Source of the DNA: Hemicentrotus pulcherrimus
Taxonomy: Eukaryota; Echinodermata; Echinoidea; Camarodonta; Strongylocentrotidae
Length of the DNA stretch: 21,627 nt
Reading direction: 5' to 3'
Assembly (NCBI GenBank): GCA_003118195.1
Contig: BEXV01002303.1
Location: forward strand, 7,210 to 28,836
Shown: piece by piece, positions 1-11,137 of the stretch
Numbering within the stretch: the first letter of the stretch is position 1
Layout: every line of letters starts with the position of its first letter
Program-made: the position numbers and the translations under genes
Notes under the pieces: generated by a model
The model's input: the letters and a program-made list of their open reading frames with translations, nothing else
The model's database searches: none
What the model was told of the DNA's origin: nothing

Positions 1-154
1 CTGACTCTGATCATGCTCTGACGGTAGGGGGCGTTGTGAAATGAGACTAAACGGAGCCATATGACCTTCTCTGTTGAAGGCCCCTCTCTTTTAGTATTCC
101 CTTCGGTGTAGAACTAATTTAAGATTTTATTTTTAAAGGCTTGTCTTCCTGATG

Positions 155-263
155 TCGCCAGTGGGACACTTTCTCCAGATTGGTTACAACCCGACCTTGA
201 AACTGAACGCAACTGTAACGGTCGATGTAGAACTTAACGACCTCTCGCCAGGGACACTTTCCC
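155..263. repeat. Diverged 20-bp direct repeat
   Basis: TCGCCAGTGGGACACTTTCT at 155-174 recurs as TCGCCAGGGACACTTTCCCC at 244-263, about 89 bp apart. A 64-codon open frame (152-346) runs through both but has no known domain. Confidence 0.5.
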
Positions 264-346
264 CTTACAGAGACCCTCAGTTAGGAAAACAGGGGCCCCA
301 CCAACTGATGCTGAAGGCCTTGAATTATTCATCCAAACTCAAGTAA

Positions 347-1500
347 CATCATGTTTTTTTTTTGTACACAAAATCGATTTCAATATGGCCTTGATTCAGA
401 CGATTAAGCAATTTACAAAACGTCGGGCGTTGTTTATATGATGTCTCTTGTTGTCACTTTAACTTCAGTTTAGCCAACTCCTTGATCTAACATTGTTTAC
501 ATGATTACATTTGTTGTTTTGTTGTATAACGTTAACCCATTGTGGTGATACCTCACGTCTCAGATGCTACTTTTTCAGAGAGAGACAACAGTAGTGAAAT
601 GAAGAATAATTACAAAAATACCCTGGAATCTGGACACATTTTACGATGATGAAATACTCAACTCTATCTCACGGATTGTCATCATTGTATCGCCATGAAG
701 TGTGGTGGATATGAAATGCATGTCTATAACATATATAAATATTATGCTGAAAGTGTTTTATTTTCATGTGCTCACAGTATTTTGGAGTCGCGGTAATAAC
801 AAATATAGAATCTTGCAAAATACTGAATGTTAAAGTATACAATTAATTGTTGATACGTTGATGCTATCAAACAGATTTTTGTAAAAATCTGACGCGGACT
901 CAAACACAACTCGCAGACTCATTCGTAAACGTGAACAACAACAAAATCAGTTAATTTCATTTTCATATGATCAGCTATAAAAAAAGACAACGCCGGTATT
1001 TTTCTAAATATCTATATTGCTGTTAATAGATATTGATTTCAAGGTACGTCGGGAATATTTCGTTTTGTATGTACGCCAATTATAATGTGATTCCAGTGAT
1101 GGAATAATCTTGACATTTTGTTTATCCACTCTGCTAGAGAACCTCTTTTGAATAGAATCTGTGGGTGGATATTACATCAATACTTCATTCAGTATCCTCA
1201 ATCTTGTCCCAATTTATTGGCGCTTATAACCTGTGTACCTTTCGGATGCTAAGAACAGGGTATTGCATAGATAAACGATGCCATGGGGCCAAGATGGACG
1301 TCGCCGCGGAGGAAAATCTAATGAATATTGATTTAACCCCCTCAGGAGTAGCAAATGCCAATATAGTAGTAAGAAAATACAGGAAGTTAAAGCAATCTAG
1401 GAGATTTACCGGGAAGACGGAGAGTCCATAAGGGATGTTGTAAAATTTTACCCTCTATGGCAATTGAGATGAAAAGAGAAGAAAAAAGAGAGAACATAGA
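347..1500. other. Intergenic stretch, no gene seen
   Basis: AT-rich sequence. The longest open stretch, 88 codons at 1165-1431, has no motif I recognise and no clear splice signals. Confidence 0.5.
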
Positions 1501-1504
1501 GTGA

Positions 1505-1507
1505 GAC

Positions 1508-1539
<32 letters not shown>

Positions 1540-1560
1540 GAAGGGAGAGACGGAGACACG
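1505..1560. repeat. (GA)n microsatellite
   Basis: An uninterrupted GA run occupies about 1515-1539, flanked by imperfect GACAGA and GGGAGA units. Confidence 0.9.
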
Positions 1561-1874
1561 AAGATAGACAGAGACGTAGAGAGAATGAATCCTATTTTTT
1601 GAATGTGTGTGTATTGGTGAGAATGTGCGGGCTTGTAGTACGCAAGGCTTTTACTTTTTATTATTTATGTTCATTTTTCTTTTTATTGTTTCTATAACAG
1701 GGCCACGATCACAAGCACAATTCTGTTTCCTATGGGTCTTAACCATTGTATTGAATATTGTCATTACAATTTTTTTTTCATAAAGGTTGGATAAAGATTG
1801 TAAGTTATTTAAATTTAATTTAGAGTAAGGAATGGAACTGCACAAGTGTACAGTGTGTATAAAAGGTGAGTGTA

Positions 1875-2085
1875 TTAGAGAGATAGAAAGAGAGAGGGTG
1901 GTCGGAAAAAAACAAAGGGAAAGAGAAAAACGAAAGAGAGAAAGAGGAGAGAAAGAGAGATCTGGGAAAAGACAGTGAAAAGGAAAGCGAGAGAGAGAGC
2001 AAAACAAAGGAAAACAAAGAAGAAAGAAAGAAAAGAAAAAAAGGAGAGAGAAAAAAAAAGAAAAACATGAAAGGGGCAGAGGGGT
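1875..2085. repeat. Polypurine tract, about 210 bp
   Basis: Almost all bases on the plus strand are A or G, with many GAGAGA and GAAA units and few interruptions. Apparent minus-strand proteins here (Ser/Phe/Leu-rich) are only translations of the tract. Such strand asymmetry can form triplex (H-DNA). Confidence 0.85.
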
Positions 2086-2089
2086 AGTT

Positions 2090-2990
2090 TGGGCCAGGCC
2101 AGGATGTTTTTGCCCACATTATTCGGATCGATCCCTTTTCCACGTTCTCAGCTTTGCTGAAAGGTCTCCTAATGGAATCACACGATCTATTTCATTTAAA
2201 AACACCAACTCGTGATGGAAGGTGTTTGAACTTATATTTTTAGTGATGAAAATAATCAAGTTTGAATATCCTCTCAAAACGGTGAAGTCAATTTAGGTGC
2301 GCAAACATACCGAGAGCGGATATATCGTTTGATGAGCGAATAAAAAACATGCATCATTTTTCTTGTACAACAAAAATCACATCCTACATCCTTTTTGATT
2401 TATAAACAAGAATTAGTTTCAAGATTCTTCGGTGCCAAAATTTGTATTGCTTTCAAATAGATCCCAGATTTATAATGGGTTTCATACCTTTTCTATACGC
2501 ATTTACGCACAATGCTACACATATATAGGCCCACACACAGTATAATAACAGCAGGTTTTACCTCTACTCGTTTTACCAATCGTTTGATGAGAACCTAGGA
2601 GGGAAACAGGCAATACTATAAAAAGGTAAAAAAAAAAGAAAGTATTTTAAAATTTACATGTGATTTCTCGAAAAAGGGGCGTTATAAAACTACGTCATTT
2701 CGGACAGTCGTAAAACACACGACAGATGTACGTACAAAAGAAAAAAACACATGCTTTTCCCAGTTTACGATTTTTTTTTCTGTAATTTTTCCCCCAAACA
2801 TGTAGATTATAAGAATACTAAGGGATGCAATTATCATAAAAAAGGTGAAAATGTAAATTGGCATCAAATTCGACATAACGCTTGGAGCAGCAATGGACAA
2901 AGTGAGAAAATGGTTCCGTATATTGAATGCCTAATTTTATGTCATGAAGGCTAGAAAACGTAGTTCCAATCCACCCAATACCCTAACACC
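2090..2990. other. Intergenic stretch, no gene seen
   Basis: There is an A-run near 2626-2640, and the 12-mer TCGTTTGATGAG occurs at about 2325 and 2580. Open frames at 2682-2900 (minus) and 2751-2954 (plus) overlap each other and have no recognisable motif. Confidence 0.45.
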
Positions 2991-3059
2991 CACACATGAC
3001 TCCCAGTGCCATTTTAGATCTTTTCCTCTCGATCTTCCGCTTACCCCATTTCTTCATGT

Positions 3060-3205
3060 ATCTCTCTCGCTGTGTGTATGTTGTTTGTCCCTCTTTATCC
3101 GCTCTCTGTTTTCTTCTCCCCCCCCCCCCCCNCTTTCTCTCGTTCTCTTTCTCTCTCTTTCTATCTCTCTTTCTTTATTTCTTCCTCTTTATCCCCCTTT
3201 GATAC
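3060..3205. repeat. Pyrimidine-rich tract with C-run and one ambiguous base
   Basis: CT-rich sequence with a run of 14 C (3118-3131), an N at 3132 and another C. The N marks an unresolved base in a difficult homopolymer. Reading frames across it are not trustworthy. Confidence 0.9.
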
Positions 3206-4005
3206 CCACACGCACTCAAGCACCCACGTAATTCACAAACACCCTTTTTCTCTTCTTTTAGGCACCTTCTATAAAAGGTTTCAAGTTTTGGTATGGGTCA
3301 TGAATTTGGTTCAAATGAAGCTTTGTATTGCGATTTTACAATATTCAAATGTTCGTAATCGCGGTTAAAATCGAGTCTAAGGTGATGAAATTGTAAATGA
3401 TAAACTCTTTATGTTGTATAGCTCCCTCTCAAGACTGGTATTGCATTAGCTTTAAAACAATCTGACTTGACTACAATCGACCGATTTGCTATTCCCGTTA
3501 GGAAATTATATATCAGAACTGCATATTCTGAGATTGTCGTGGTCGCAGCTACCGAGGAATGGCATTAGGCGCTATTTGAAATATTAGAAATTGACTGGAA
3601 GCACCTGTAAATTTTTTATTATTCAATTTCTCGTAAGTAGAATTGTTTTAGGGGTGATTTTGTTTGTGCTTATAATACATCCACAGGGGCATCCAAATAT
3701 ATAAAAACCTTAAAGAATTACTATCCATCCAATTTTCAAAATTTACCAAAACTTTCGATAACCTTTAAAGGGAGTTGGTAACATTGTTCAGATGAGAGAA
3801 GATTGAGTGAAAACAAAACATTATTAATCATACAAATTTGGAAAAACTGATCTGATCGATTCCTTAATTCTCCCAACTATATTATTATATTTTTCTGAAG
3901 TTTTAGGTGAATGTAAATCGTCACAAAGCAATGGATTGGCTCTATATACCATTCCAAACATTTAAGTGTTGAAAGATAATTTAAAGCCTGTTTGGTCTTA
4001 TTTTC
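3206..4005. other. Intergenic stretch, no gene seen
   Basis: An acceptor-like CTTTTTCTCTTCTTTTAG ends at 3261, but no exon-like frame or firm donor follows. The rest is AT-rich and featureless. Confidence 0.4.
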
Positions 4006-4007
4006 AT

Positions 4008-4093
4008 GAAAAAAAAGATAGAAAAATAAAAAAATAGAAAGGAAAAATTAAAAATAAAAGGAAATAAAAAAAAAAAACAAAAAAAAAAAAATA
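4008..4093. repeat. A-rich low-complexity tract
   Basis: Runs of A are broken by single G, T or C bases. The tract could be the decayed tail of a retroposon, but no body is recognised next to it. Confidence 0.85.
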
Positions 4094-4281
4094 TCTTTGT
4101 GGTATGAGAATTTGTTCAGGATGTATTGCATGTAGAAGGAATCGAATCTATAGTTGCTACATCCTTCCACCGTCCTCCCTTCGACAAATCTACAGTCGAA
4201 TGCTTTTGGGTTTCATGGGGTGCACCTTCATTATTCGTGAGTATCCACAGGGATTGACAGTGTTATTATATTGTTACAAGA

Positions 4282-4335
4282 CAGGGGCAGATGCGGGATT
4301 TTATTTAGGGGGGGGGGGTGATTTCCAAAGGGCTC
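4282..4335 (+). mobile_element. Possible DNA-transposon end remnant with an 11-G run
   Basis: CAGGGGCAGATGCGGGATTT followed by a run of 11 G (4308-4318) resembles the CAGGGGCGGATCC..GGGGGG ends of hAT-like repeats known from many animal genomes. No matching opposite end is found. Confidence 0.25.
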
Positions 4336-4339
4336 CGAC

Positions 4340-5140
4340 AAACTTGAAAGAGAAAAATTAAGTTAATCGCAAACGACTTCCTTCTTGGATCTCTTGCTCA
4401 AAATCCAATTTAACAATGGAATCGAATCCGAGATCCCATTTTTCCTTTTGCTGAACGTGATTTAAGATCCAGGGTTTGGTTTCTGTGAATCAGTAGAATA
4501 AGGACCTTAGACTTAAGAGAAGCACGTAGCGATTTTGACACCTACAGCCCCCTTATCCACCAATGTGTAATACCGAACGCCTTCCTAATAAGACACCTAT
4601 TCCCACCATAAGTTATAATCCATCCTTAGGCATCCATTCGTGTTTGCATCCAATCCACTTCAAGATATTCATGATAATACTAAGGTTAACACGACAGTCT
4701 TAAGGTTTAACTTCCTAGTTATGCTGTAGTTCGGGACACAAGTGACCTCGAGATTATGCAAGCTTGTAGTTTAATGAATGCTTTCCGCTGGCTTGTAATT
4801 AACTTTGACTACTCGTTGTTTTGCTTCAGTGTGAACGAACCACTGTTGTTAGTGGGTCATCGCTTATGATTTAAGGCTTTTCACAAAATTTGATTTTAAA
4901 GTGTGAACGTAGCTTTTAGAAGAAATATCTGAGGGTCATACGAGATTAATTACGTTGCTCCGGTCTCTGTTAATATCCGCCCTTGGAGAGCAACGTCATA
5001 TTTGCTTTATCCAGAGTGGCGCTTTTTGATGAAAGCATTTTACTCCAGGGTATTTTAGAACAAAGAGCAAGACTTTTCTCATTAAAGAGACTTTTGTTCA
5101 GTGATATCATGATGCTATGACTTGCAGCTAATGTTGATTA
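4340..5140. other. Intergenic stretch, no gene seen
   Basis: Nothing beyond a small CCACT/AGTGG hairpin near 4840-4856 was found. Confidence 0.5.
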
Positions 5141-5146
5141 CATCAC

Positions 5147-5170
5147 TTTTTTTTTCTTTTTTTTTTTTGT
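5147..5170. repeat. T-rich run
   Basis: Two T runs are separated by a single C. Confidence 0.85.
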
Positions 5171-6400
5171 CTTTAACATCACTGCATTCATGAAACACTT
5201 AAAAAAACGACATGTTTGCCAAATGAAAAGGATAACGACAATATTTGTATAACATTAAATATGGACAAATATAAGGGAAATTATTTCTTAAAATATAAAT
5301 AATGGCGGTAATTCGGGATCGTCACCACACCTTTGTGTCTGAGACAAAAGAGGGTATAATGATTCTTAACACAGGACAAAGACGCTGTCAATTTCTCTTC
5401 ACTTTCAGATTGCATTGTATATCATAATGTATAGCATATATTAACAGTAGTAATGTAATGATAATAACAATAATAATGATAGAAGTAGTAACATATAAAG
5501 CCTTCTCATGATTTTAAGCGCTGTTCTATTACCAACCTAATAATTTCCTTAATTATTGCACGACTAGCATTTTACAACTAGCATCAATCAGAGGCAGTGT
5601 TGAGTAGTCATAGCTATGCAAAATATGTTTCAGGTATAGACATGATCGACGTGTCTCAAAAATGAAGAAAAATAATCAATAATTCTGCGACAATGTCCGT
5701 TACCGAAATGCATGAGAAGATTATTCATGTAGACGGATATTATGTGCATGCAGTCGACTTGTTATAAATCACCAAACGTGATCTGGCTCCGTCGTTGTTC
5801 ATTGGCAGGAATGTGAGGTTCAATACTGAATAAGTCATAACAGTGGCTTTTATATCGTTCATCTCCCTTGCACCTTACACTCGTGTCGCTCCAGTAGTAT
5901 GACTGTATACAAATTTATCAAGGCTGCTGTTAACATTACTGCTATAATGATGCTCTAGCATTCGAGTTCGAGTTTCAAGTTATGGTCATGCGATTGCACT
6001 GTGAAAGAAACGTTGTGGAATCGATCAGAAAAGGTCAATCATCTAGCATTCTTCGTAAAGTTGCAAGCCCTATAAACAGAAAGATGTATATGGGACTACC
6101 CTGTATCTCTTACAGACCATGAGAGAAAACACTTTACCAAATATATGAATTAGTAGGCGGTTTCCCTGCAAATTTGTTAATCATGTATTATTCAAAACAT
6201 ATTCTTTCACATGATTGGTAATAAGAGCTTCCATTTCATTTTTTTGAAATTGGGGTGTTTCCAATACTGGTCTTTACCTTTAAGGTTGGAAGATGGTTAA
6301 CTTCTCTACGCACAGTCAACAACTGAATTATTCATACCCTTTGCAAATTTGACGTTTTTTGTTGAAAATGTTCGTAACTCAAGAATGAAAAGTGGAATGG
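5171..6400. other. Intergenic stretch, no gene seen
   Basis: It holds a short AAT/GTA-rich patch near 5445-5493. No coding region is recognised and no open stretch of note is present. Confidence 0.5.
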
Positions 6401-6406
6401 TTGAAT

Positions 6407-6559
6407 CAGGGGCCTGTTTCATAAAACATTTTATCTATAACAAATGCAAAATTTCTATGACAAATTTGCTCTCAGCCAATCAGATGCCTTGATTTCAGTA
6501 GCTTATAACAGTAGCTTGTAACATGTTATTGATAACAAGTTTTATGAAACAGGGCCCTG
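6407..6559. mobile_element. MITE with 21-bp inverted ends and CAGGG termini
   Basis: The left end (6407-6427) and the reverse complement of the right end (6539-6559) agree at 20 of 21 positions and read CAGGG..CTGTTTCATAAAAC. Inside are CCAATCAGA at 6477-6485 and a 13-bp tandem pair AGTAGCTTRTAAC at 6497-6522. At 153 bp with no reading frame, this is a typical non-autonomous DNA transposon. From general knowledge, elements with a GTTTCATAAA end and an internal CCAATCAGA recur in marine invertebrate genomes. CAGGG ends recall hAT elements, but the flanking 8-mers do not match, so the superfamily is open. Confidence 0.7.
6497..6522. repeat. 13-bp tandem pair inside the MITE
   Basis: AGTAGCTTATAAC at 6497-6509 is followed directly by AGTAGCTTGTAAC at 6510-6522, with one mismatch. 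It is an internal subrepeat of the 6407-6559 element. Confidence 0.75.
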
Positions 6560-6660
6560 GTCTATCATTTAATAATTTTAGCTGATGTCACATTCTCAAG
6601 AAACATAAATTTGGAAAAATCAATTTTCTCACATATATGAGTGAGTGTATTTTACTTCTC

Positions 6661-6671
6661 CTCTCCCCTTC

Positions 6672-6707
<36 letters not shown>

Positions 6708-6745
6708 CCCTTTCTATTTATCCCCCCTCTCTTTCGCTTTCTATC
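6661..6745. repeat. (CT)n microsatellite and pyrimidine tract
   Basis: A pure CT run at about 6675-6704 lies inside a wider CT-rich stretch. Proteins translated from it are low-complexity artefacts. Confidence 0.9.
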
Positions 6746-7280
6746 ATTCTTTGTCGTTTTATTGTCACCCCCTAGATACGCATCAATTTATATTTCATCC
6801 TCCATCCATGATCATGTAATCAATTTCAATTTACATACCTCCGTTCCCAATGTGAATAGAAGTGTTTTATCATTATCAAACTCTGCTGCAAAACCGCGAA
6901 ATGGAATATGTTTATTCCAATTTTATTGGACATGGTCCCATTTCAGCCATGACTCCGATAAGACTGAAACGGAATCCATTACGTGGTGAATTCTCATATA
7001 TCAAAGTTCACAACTCATTACCCTAAAACAAGGAGGAAACATTACTATACAAAAATATATATTGTTATTCTGATGAAAGAAAGTAGGCCTAGTCTGTGGC
7101 AGTTCTGAATTTAGACTTTAACCAAGCGACATAAAATAAATCTCCTGGTTATTTCAATTTGTTCACTAATTGTTAACATGATACCAATTTCCAAATGCAT
7201 TCTCCCATTTTATCACGTTAATTTTACTTTCAACCCCGGCCTCTCCAATGCAACGGGGGACACCGCATCAAAGTACCTAA
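6746..7280. other. Intergenic stretch, no gene seen
   Basis: AT-rich sequence without recognisable coding or repeat structure. Confidence 0.45.
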
Positions 7281-7284
7281 ACAT

Positions 7285-7370
7285 CAGTGGCATATTCAGA
7301 CATCGATAAACAGGTGCCCCCCTTCCCCCACCTCCAAAGGAGCAGAGTGAACCTGGGCGTAAATCCACTG
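7285..7370. mobile_element. Possible decayed hAT-like remnant
   Basis: The segment starts CAGTGG (7285-7290) and ends CCACTG (7365-7370), and encloses the C-rich GTGCCCCCCTTCCCCCACC. TAGCTACGCCAGG nearby (about 7418) also resembles known TGGCGTAGC transposon ends. Inverted similarity beyond 6 bp is weak and no target duplication is visible. Confidence 0.25.
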
Positions 7371-7374
7371 TATG

Positions 7375-8205
7375 CCATCGAATGATTAGGGGCATATGGC
7401 CTCCATGCAAGTCTTGTAGCTACGCCAGGACCCGCCACGCTCTTGATCGTCGACAATAAAGCGAGTCTCCTGCAGTACATGATCATCTTCGTTTTCTGGA
7501 GAGGTTGTGTCAGCCTCGAATCCCTTGGACTTTATCCAAATGGATTTTTCATGACACCTGAGCTGAGTAATAATTGGTGTGAAATATGACTGGAGACGTT
7601 TCAGAGTGAACTCAAGGACTCAATTCCCCTCGCTAAGTAGCTTCTACTACTCTGTAAAATGAAACAATTAGAGTCTGCGGAGCGCATTAACGGCACTCCA
7701 GAACGAATATTTTCATCAGCAACAACACTTATATTAAAGCGATGTTGTACACTAATATTAAAGAAACGCAAGAGTTTTTAGAAAAAAAATATAAAAGAAA
7801 AGCATGGAAAATGAGACTATATATTTACGATGGAGGAAGAATATGAAATCCCCCACGATCACAACACTTGTGATGGGGTCGCCCTAACAATACATACATA
7901 TATATTGATTACACCATGATTATAATTCGACATAAACAATATGTATATAATAATTCAGACTTAGTCGTGAACTTTATACCCATCTATAAGACACATATTC
8001 AAATAGAAAATGTGTCGAGCTTATTATTAATGGCCTTCTCCGGATATATAAAGATGTTCGCATCTGTTGCTGTAAAAGGGACAGGAAATGAGAACAACGG
8101 CAAATTAGTATAAAAAGACATCGACCAATTCGAGAGATTGTATGGCACAGACTAATTGTTGTATTACGGAGTAGGCATACGTACAATTTCATCTTAGCCA
8201 TACCC
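7375..8205. other. Intergenic stretch, no gene seen
   Basis: Open frames at 7916-8113 (plus) and 7974-8270 (minus) overlap and have no known motif. Confidence 0.45.
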
Positions 8206-8212
8206 TTCCTCA

Positions 8213-8249
8213 GCTGGTCCTGAAAGACAACGCTGGTCCTGAAAGACAA
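8213..8249. repeat. 19-bp tandem duplication
   Basis: GCTGGTCCTGAAAGACAA at 8213-8230 is repeated exactly at 8232-8249, separated by one base. Confidence 0.9.
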
Positions 8250-8359
8250 TGTGAAAGAAATGAGTGACAAAGGTAAATGATGAGGTCCTTAAAGATGATT
8301 GTATGTATATGTTCTTAAATCCTCAAGATGATAATGAATTGTACATTGCTGGAAGTCAC

Positions 8360-8907
8360 ATACTGAAAAGAACACTGCACATTGAAATTAATATGTGGGA
8401 GTGCCCACAAATGGCATGAAACGTTGATCCAAAGGTTTTAAGCCATGTCTCGTCATAATTCAGTAATGAGGGTATTTGGGGAGTACTTATTTAGGGAAAG
8501 GTTTCTACTTCCATACTGTTTTAAATCAAATTTGGCATTAACAGAACGAGAAAGCTCATGAATTATTTTCCCCCCTTTTCAAGAACTCAACCCTCTCTTT
8601 AAAACACGCACCTTGTTCTTGGCGATGCATCAAAACCACTTTTAGTATACTAGTGATGAATACAAATGAAACTGCAAAGAATAACACATAGTCAACCCAT
8701 TTCTCCAGTTTATGCTGTTTTGTATATATATATATTTCCTTTTAGCGCATAGCGTATAGCAGTTTTAGTCGAGGTCACACGTAAAAGCATGGATGATTTG
8801 TGTTCGGTTAATTTTGTTCATAGCGTTTCTGCATAATACTGAAAAGAACACGGGGATTTTCTTTGAAATTCACTTTTCGAAGAAACGTGTGGGAGTGTGC
8901 ACATAAA
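8360..8907. repeat. Pair of diverged direct repeats about 480 bp apart
   Basis: ATACTGAAAAGAACAC at 8360-8375 recurs exactly at 8836-8851. Each copy is followed by TTGAAATT and then TGTGGGAGTG plus CACA..AA (8394-8411 and 8888-8907), with different spacing. This looks like an old duplication. No gene is recognised between the copies; TA repeats occur near 8722-8733. Confidence 0.45.
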
Positions 8908-9745
8908 AGGGATTTAAACAAAACGAAAAAAATCAATACTGTGAACACTGGGCATAGATTGGTGTGGCCGATATCGAAGTAAATTATGGGGGCGAACGAT
9001 TTACATATTTTCATTTGCCATTTTTGAAATCTTATTTTCAAGGCTTTACACTTGGAACGCCCTGAATCCAGGTAACTATGGAGAAATGTAATCCCTAATA
9101 CCCTTACTTGGATATTCCGTTTTTTTCATATCCACAGCAATTACATATGTGCGTAGTCTCCAGATCATTTCATTTTAATTTTTTAAAAATACAATATAAA
9201 AACAACTGTTATTTGTCATCTACATGTATGTTATCATTTATTATTATTCATATATTGGTGTTAGAAAATTGATGAGTAGCATAGGCTGAACAAGTCAGGT
9301 GACAGAAGATTAATACAAATAAATAACATGCAATGTATTTTTTCCTTTTAACATGAGAAACATGTTACTATGATAGTTCGAGAACATTTTCATTTGTTAT
9401 TGTATTCTCCCTTTGACCGTTGTACAATCTGAACCTCTTTTAATTATTAAAAAAACACGAATTTTTCCGATAAAAGTATGGTTGCGTCAACAAGTTTGGT
9501 GAAACGTTATATCATATGTTTATCTAGTCTAGGATGAGTCACACATTATCGTTTGAAAATTGACTCACTGTCATTTACAATACACAAACCCACTACGACA
9601 GTTTTTAAGGTAATTGACTTCGTTTGGTAATAGTAACCTATCTCAAGATACAACAGCGTGCACGCATACCACACTGATAAGTACTACAGATGACATCGAT
9701 ATCAAGTATCAAACTAATATGCAATGCATAAGATTTAATAAAGGT
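8908..9745. other. Intergenic stretch, no gene seen
   Basis: AT-rich sequence. The minus-strand open stretch 8808-9041 has no recognised motif. Confidence 0.45.
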
Positions 9746-9748
9746 GGG

Positions 9749-9813
9749 GCGCGCGCGCATGTGTGTGTGTGTGTGTGTGTGTGTGCGTGGGCGCGGGTGT
9801 GTGTGTACGCGGG
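9749..9813. repeat. GC/GT alternating tract, Z-DNA prone
   Basis: GCGCGCGCGCAT is followed by about 12 GT units and then GCGTGGGCGCGGGTGTGTGTGTACGCG. Alternating purine-pyrimidine over about 60 bp favours left-handed DNA. Cys/Val-rich translations of it are artefacts. Confidence 0.9.
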
Positions 9814-10053
9814 TCTTTGCCTGCGTACGTAAACTTCATTGAATGCATATCATCGTTCGATAAAACAAAGTTTCACTCTGAAACGTCTCTAGTCATGTTT
9901 CACAAAAAAATTATAAAGGACGTCGATCGTATACATGGCTGTACGTTTTGTATAGATATCAAGTAATAATGAAGGACTATTAATCCTGAATATGAAATCT
10001 AGATAATCTTTCATTTACCATTCGTTTTTTATTTCTCTCTCTTTCTCTCGTAG

Positions 10054-10166
10054 ATTGCAGATCTTCATTCACACATCGACGAACACCACTAGCCATTAAT
10101 CATCCTCTCTTATTGATCTTCACGACATCTGCGTCATCCGCCCGCACAATCCCAGGAAAAGGAGAG
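10054..10166 (+). other. Candidate 5' untranslated exon of the neurensin gene
   Basis: The segment is bounded by good splice signals. Upstream is a long pyrimidine tract ending TTTCTCTCGTAG (AG at 10052-10053). Downstream GAG|GTAAATA gives a strong donor (GT at 10167-10168). A second possible acceptor AG ends at 10060. Two of three frames contain stops. The third is open for 37 codons but has no ATG and meets a stop soon after any junction with the region at 11138, so a non-coding leader exon is the simplest reading. It lies about 1 kb upstream of the neurensin start on the same strand; vertebrate NRSN1 is also known to have leader exons. Membership in this gene is inference, since no transcript is available here. 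Confidence 0.42.
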
Positions 10167-11137
10167 GTAAATAATACTCCAGACACACACCAGCTCCGAT
10201 CGTCTGCATCAACACGCCGCTGAAATAACGGTGGTTTTTCAAAAACTGTTGATGGTAGTAGCGAGTGGTTTCTTCAAGAACCACGTGAACTGATTTACGA
10301 TAATAACGAACAGGAAAAGGAAAAAACTACATCTTTATCTCGTGCCTTTCGTGGTTTATATAATTGGCGCCTTGATTTATCAAAGGAAGAATCGCCATTC
10401 TTTTCATTTTGTCGGATAGCAACCTGTTGTGAGAAGCTGATACCCTAATGTTAAGTGTTGACTTCACCTCCATTTGCTCACGTCAGCAAAAGCCACGAAA
10501 ACACATTGGATGAAACATGGCGATTATGGTAATGAGAACGCGATTTGTTCGTTGTACATGGGATAGAAATTAATTTCCTTTCCAAAATAACTACCTACGT
10601 TAGCTTGTTTTAGATGATACAGGAAGCAATTTCGTACGTAATACGATTATCTAAAGTGTCCTTGTTTTTCCACCATATTCATCAACAAACTAGACAGAAT
10701 TGCGATCACGATGATTATATGATTGAAGTTGGATTCCCTAGTCAACGTTATTTCAACTGATGAAGAAATATGATGAAGTGGATGATATTGCCTGGCTACA
10801 TGACACAATCTATAAGACACATCAATAATTACACGACTGGAAATTTCTTGGAGTGACTTGAAGTGGCCCACATCTTGTATTTTGCCTGTTACAAATACCA
10901 CCTCCTGTTTACGTCACTCACCGATTTTATTACTCGCAGCCAAATATTATTTGAGATGTCGAATTGATTTGTGTGCAGCCCACGCAGTTCTCGTGTGTGA
11001 TTTTGTTCTGTCATGCTTTGAGCCTACCGGTTATACGTTGTACAGGATACCGACAGTTACCGCTTATTTGTCCGTGCCTTCGTATCTTGAGTTGGTGATA
11101 TCCTAAGAATAGGAGTTTTTTGCTTGCACCTTAATAG
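10167..11137 (+). other. Candidate first intron or upstream region of neurensin
   Basis: No gene is visible in this stretch. It would be the intron if the exon ending at 10166 joins the coding exon. It contains an E-box CACGTG at 10282-10287 and a CRE-like site at 10909-10916. A minus-strand open stretch at 10647-10901 has no recognisable domain. Confidence 0.3.
10909..10916 (-). promoter_or_regulatory. CRE/ATF-like site upstream of neurensin
   Basis: The plus strand reads TTACGTCA, that is TGACGTAA on the other strand, one base from the full cAMP response element. It lies 285 bp before the neurensin ATG, a plausible place for CREB/ATF binding at a neuronal gene. An 8-bp match alone is weak evidence. 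Confidence 0.2.

Noticed and set aside
1651..2143. Minus-strand Phe/Ser/Leu-rich open frames
   Set aside because: They are translations of the polypurine tract; two overlapping frames give the same low-complexity composition and no domain.
2944..3368. Three overlapping plus-strand frames
   Set aside because: All cross the C-run and the N and are CT-tract artefacts in different frames.
9614..9966. Cys/Val-rich frames
   Set aside because: They are produced by the GT repeat in two frames.
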